In this document: piece after piece, positions 5,840-6,039 of the stretch
Position numbering within the stretch: position 1 is the stretch's first letter
How the letters are laid out: every line of letters begins with the position of its first letter
Assembly: GCA_030640865.1 (NCBI GenBank)
Contig: DAOWIP010000071.1
Span: 1-6,039, forward strand
Origin: Sedimentisphaerales bacterium
GTDB taxonomy: Bacteria > Planctomycetota > Phycisphaerae > Sedimentisphaerales > SM23-30
Length of the DNA: 6,039 bases
Reading direction: 5' to 3'
Notes under the pieces: model-generated
Told to the model about the DNA's origin: nothing
Databases searched by the model: none
What the model saw: the letters and a program-made list of their open reading frames with translations, nothing else
Made by a program: the position numbers and the translations under genes

Positions 5840-6039
5840 TTACAAATCCATATCCATAATTACTTTATCAAGCGGGATCGTGGACTGGTCCTTAGGCTTT
5901 TCTTTTTCTTCCCGCAACAGCTTTTGTACTGGTTCAGCGTGAATTGGACAAATCACTTTTACAATTAAGAGACAACCTTGCCTTCGGCAAGGAGGTTTTT
6001 TAAAGGCATAGGGGAGTTCTGGATTACCATTATTAGTGA
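5840..6039 (-). CDS. Open frame on the - strand, possibly the 3' end of an unknown gene
   Basis: Reading the - strand from the right window edge, one frame stays open for 65 codons to TAA (complement of 5840-5842). Its last part reads like protein: CPIHAEPVQKLL, then a charged stretch REEKEKPKD, then STIPLDKVIMDMDL. The first part (KKPPCRRQGC) runs through the + strand terminator at 5976-6001 and looks less protein-like. No ATG or good ribosome-binding site is visible inside the window; a GTG at 5956-5954 is the only internal candidate noted. If real, it is convergent with the regulator gene, 51 bases from it. No family is recognised, and a frame of this length can occur by chance. Confidence 0.2.
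   Translation of the reverse strand, partial: TNNGNPELPYAFKKPPCRRQGCLLIVKVICPIHAEPVQKLLREEKEKPKDQSTIPLDKVIMDMDL
5976..6001 (+). terminator. Intrinsic terminator downstream of the two-component genes
   Basis: A perfect 7-bp stem (5976-5982 CCTTGCC with 5986-5992 GGCAAGG) around the loop TTC is followed by AGG and six T (5996-6001). It lies 187 bases after the regulator stop codon and is the first terminator seen after the one at 369-403. It is therefore the likely end of the transcript carrying the kinase and regulator, and perhaps pnp and rpsO. On the - strand the flanking sequence is not a good T run, so it acts mainly on the + strand. Confidence 0.85.

Noticed and set aside
5786..5840. Two TTGACCG copies and a possible promoter (TTGACC followed by CAATAT)
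   Set aside because: The -10 match is poor and no + strand gene follows in the window.

Overview
The window looks like chromosomal DNA of a Gram-negative-type, probably anaerobic or facultative bacterium of moderate GC content. The polynucleotide phosphorylase (for example the DYREKTSAAGKFPGGF segment), a histidine kinase plus NtrC-type regulator, and long non-coding leaders would fit a planctomycete, possibly the Phycisphaerae/Sedimentisphaerales side. This assignment is from memory of family sequences and is only an inference. No mobile element, CRISPR array, tRNA or rRNA gene was seen, and every full-length gene belongs to a well-known family.

Layout, all on the + strand: (1) 1-336, the C-terminal 111 residues of a formate/nitrite transporter (FNT) family channel, closed by a strong intrinsic terminator at 369-403. 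(2) 404-861, a 458-base non-coding stretch. It holds a candidate structured RNA (413-521: a 10-bp closing helix around three hairpins), a doubtful 34-codon ORF (551-655), and a region of long, mutually exclusive helices (664-789) in front of rpsO. (3) 862-1128, rpsO (ribosomal protein S15). (4) 1129-1307, a 179-base AT-rich spacer with one hairpin. (5) 1308-3404, pnp, with all catalytic residues intact. (6) 3462-4316, a small membrane-anchored sensor histidine kinase without a recognisable sensory domain. (7) 4317-4429, a spacer with a perfect 7-6-7 dyad. (8) 4430-5788, an NtrC-family sigma-54 activator (REC, AAA+, Fis-type HTH). (9) 5789-6039, a tail with a strong terminator at 5976-6001 and a frame on the - strand that stays open to the window edge and cannot be proven to be a gene.

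Functionally, rpsO-pnp is the conserved translation/RNA-decay pair, which is autoregulated through its mRNA in other bacteria. The kinase and regulator form one phosphorelay pair. I found no terminator between pnp and the kinase gene, nor between kinase and regulator, so read-through from pnp into the two-component genes is plausible, ending at 5976-6001. The most unusual content is non-coding: the RNA structures between the transporter and rpsO. I did not find evidence for a wholly new multi-gene system.
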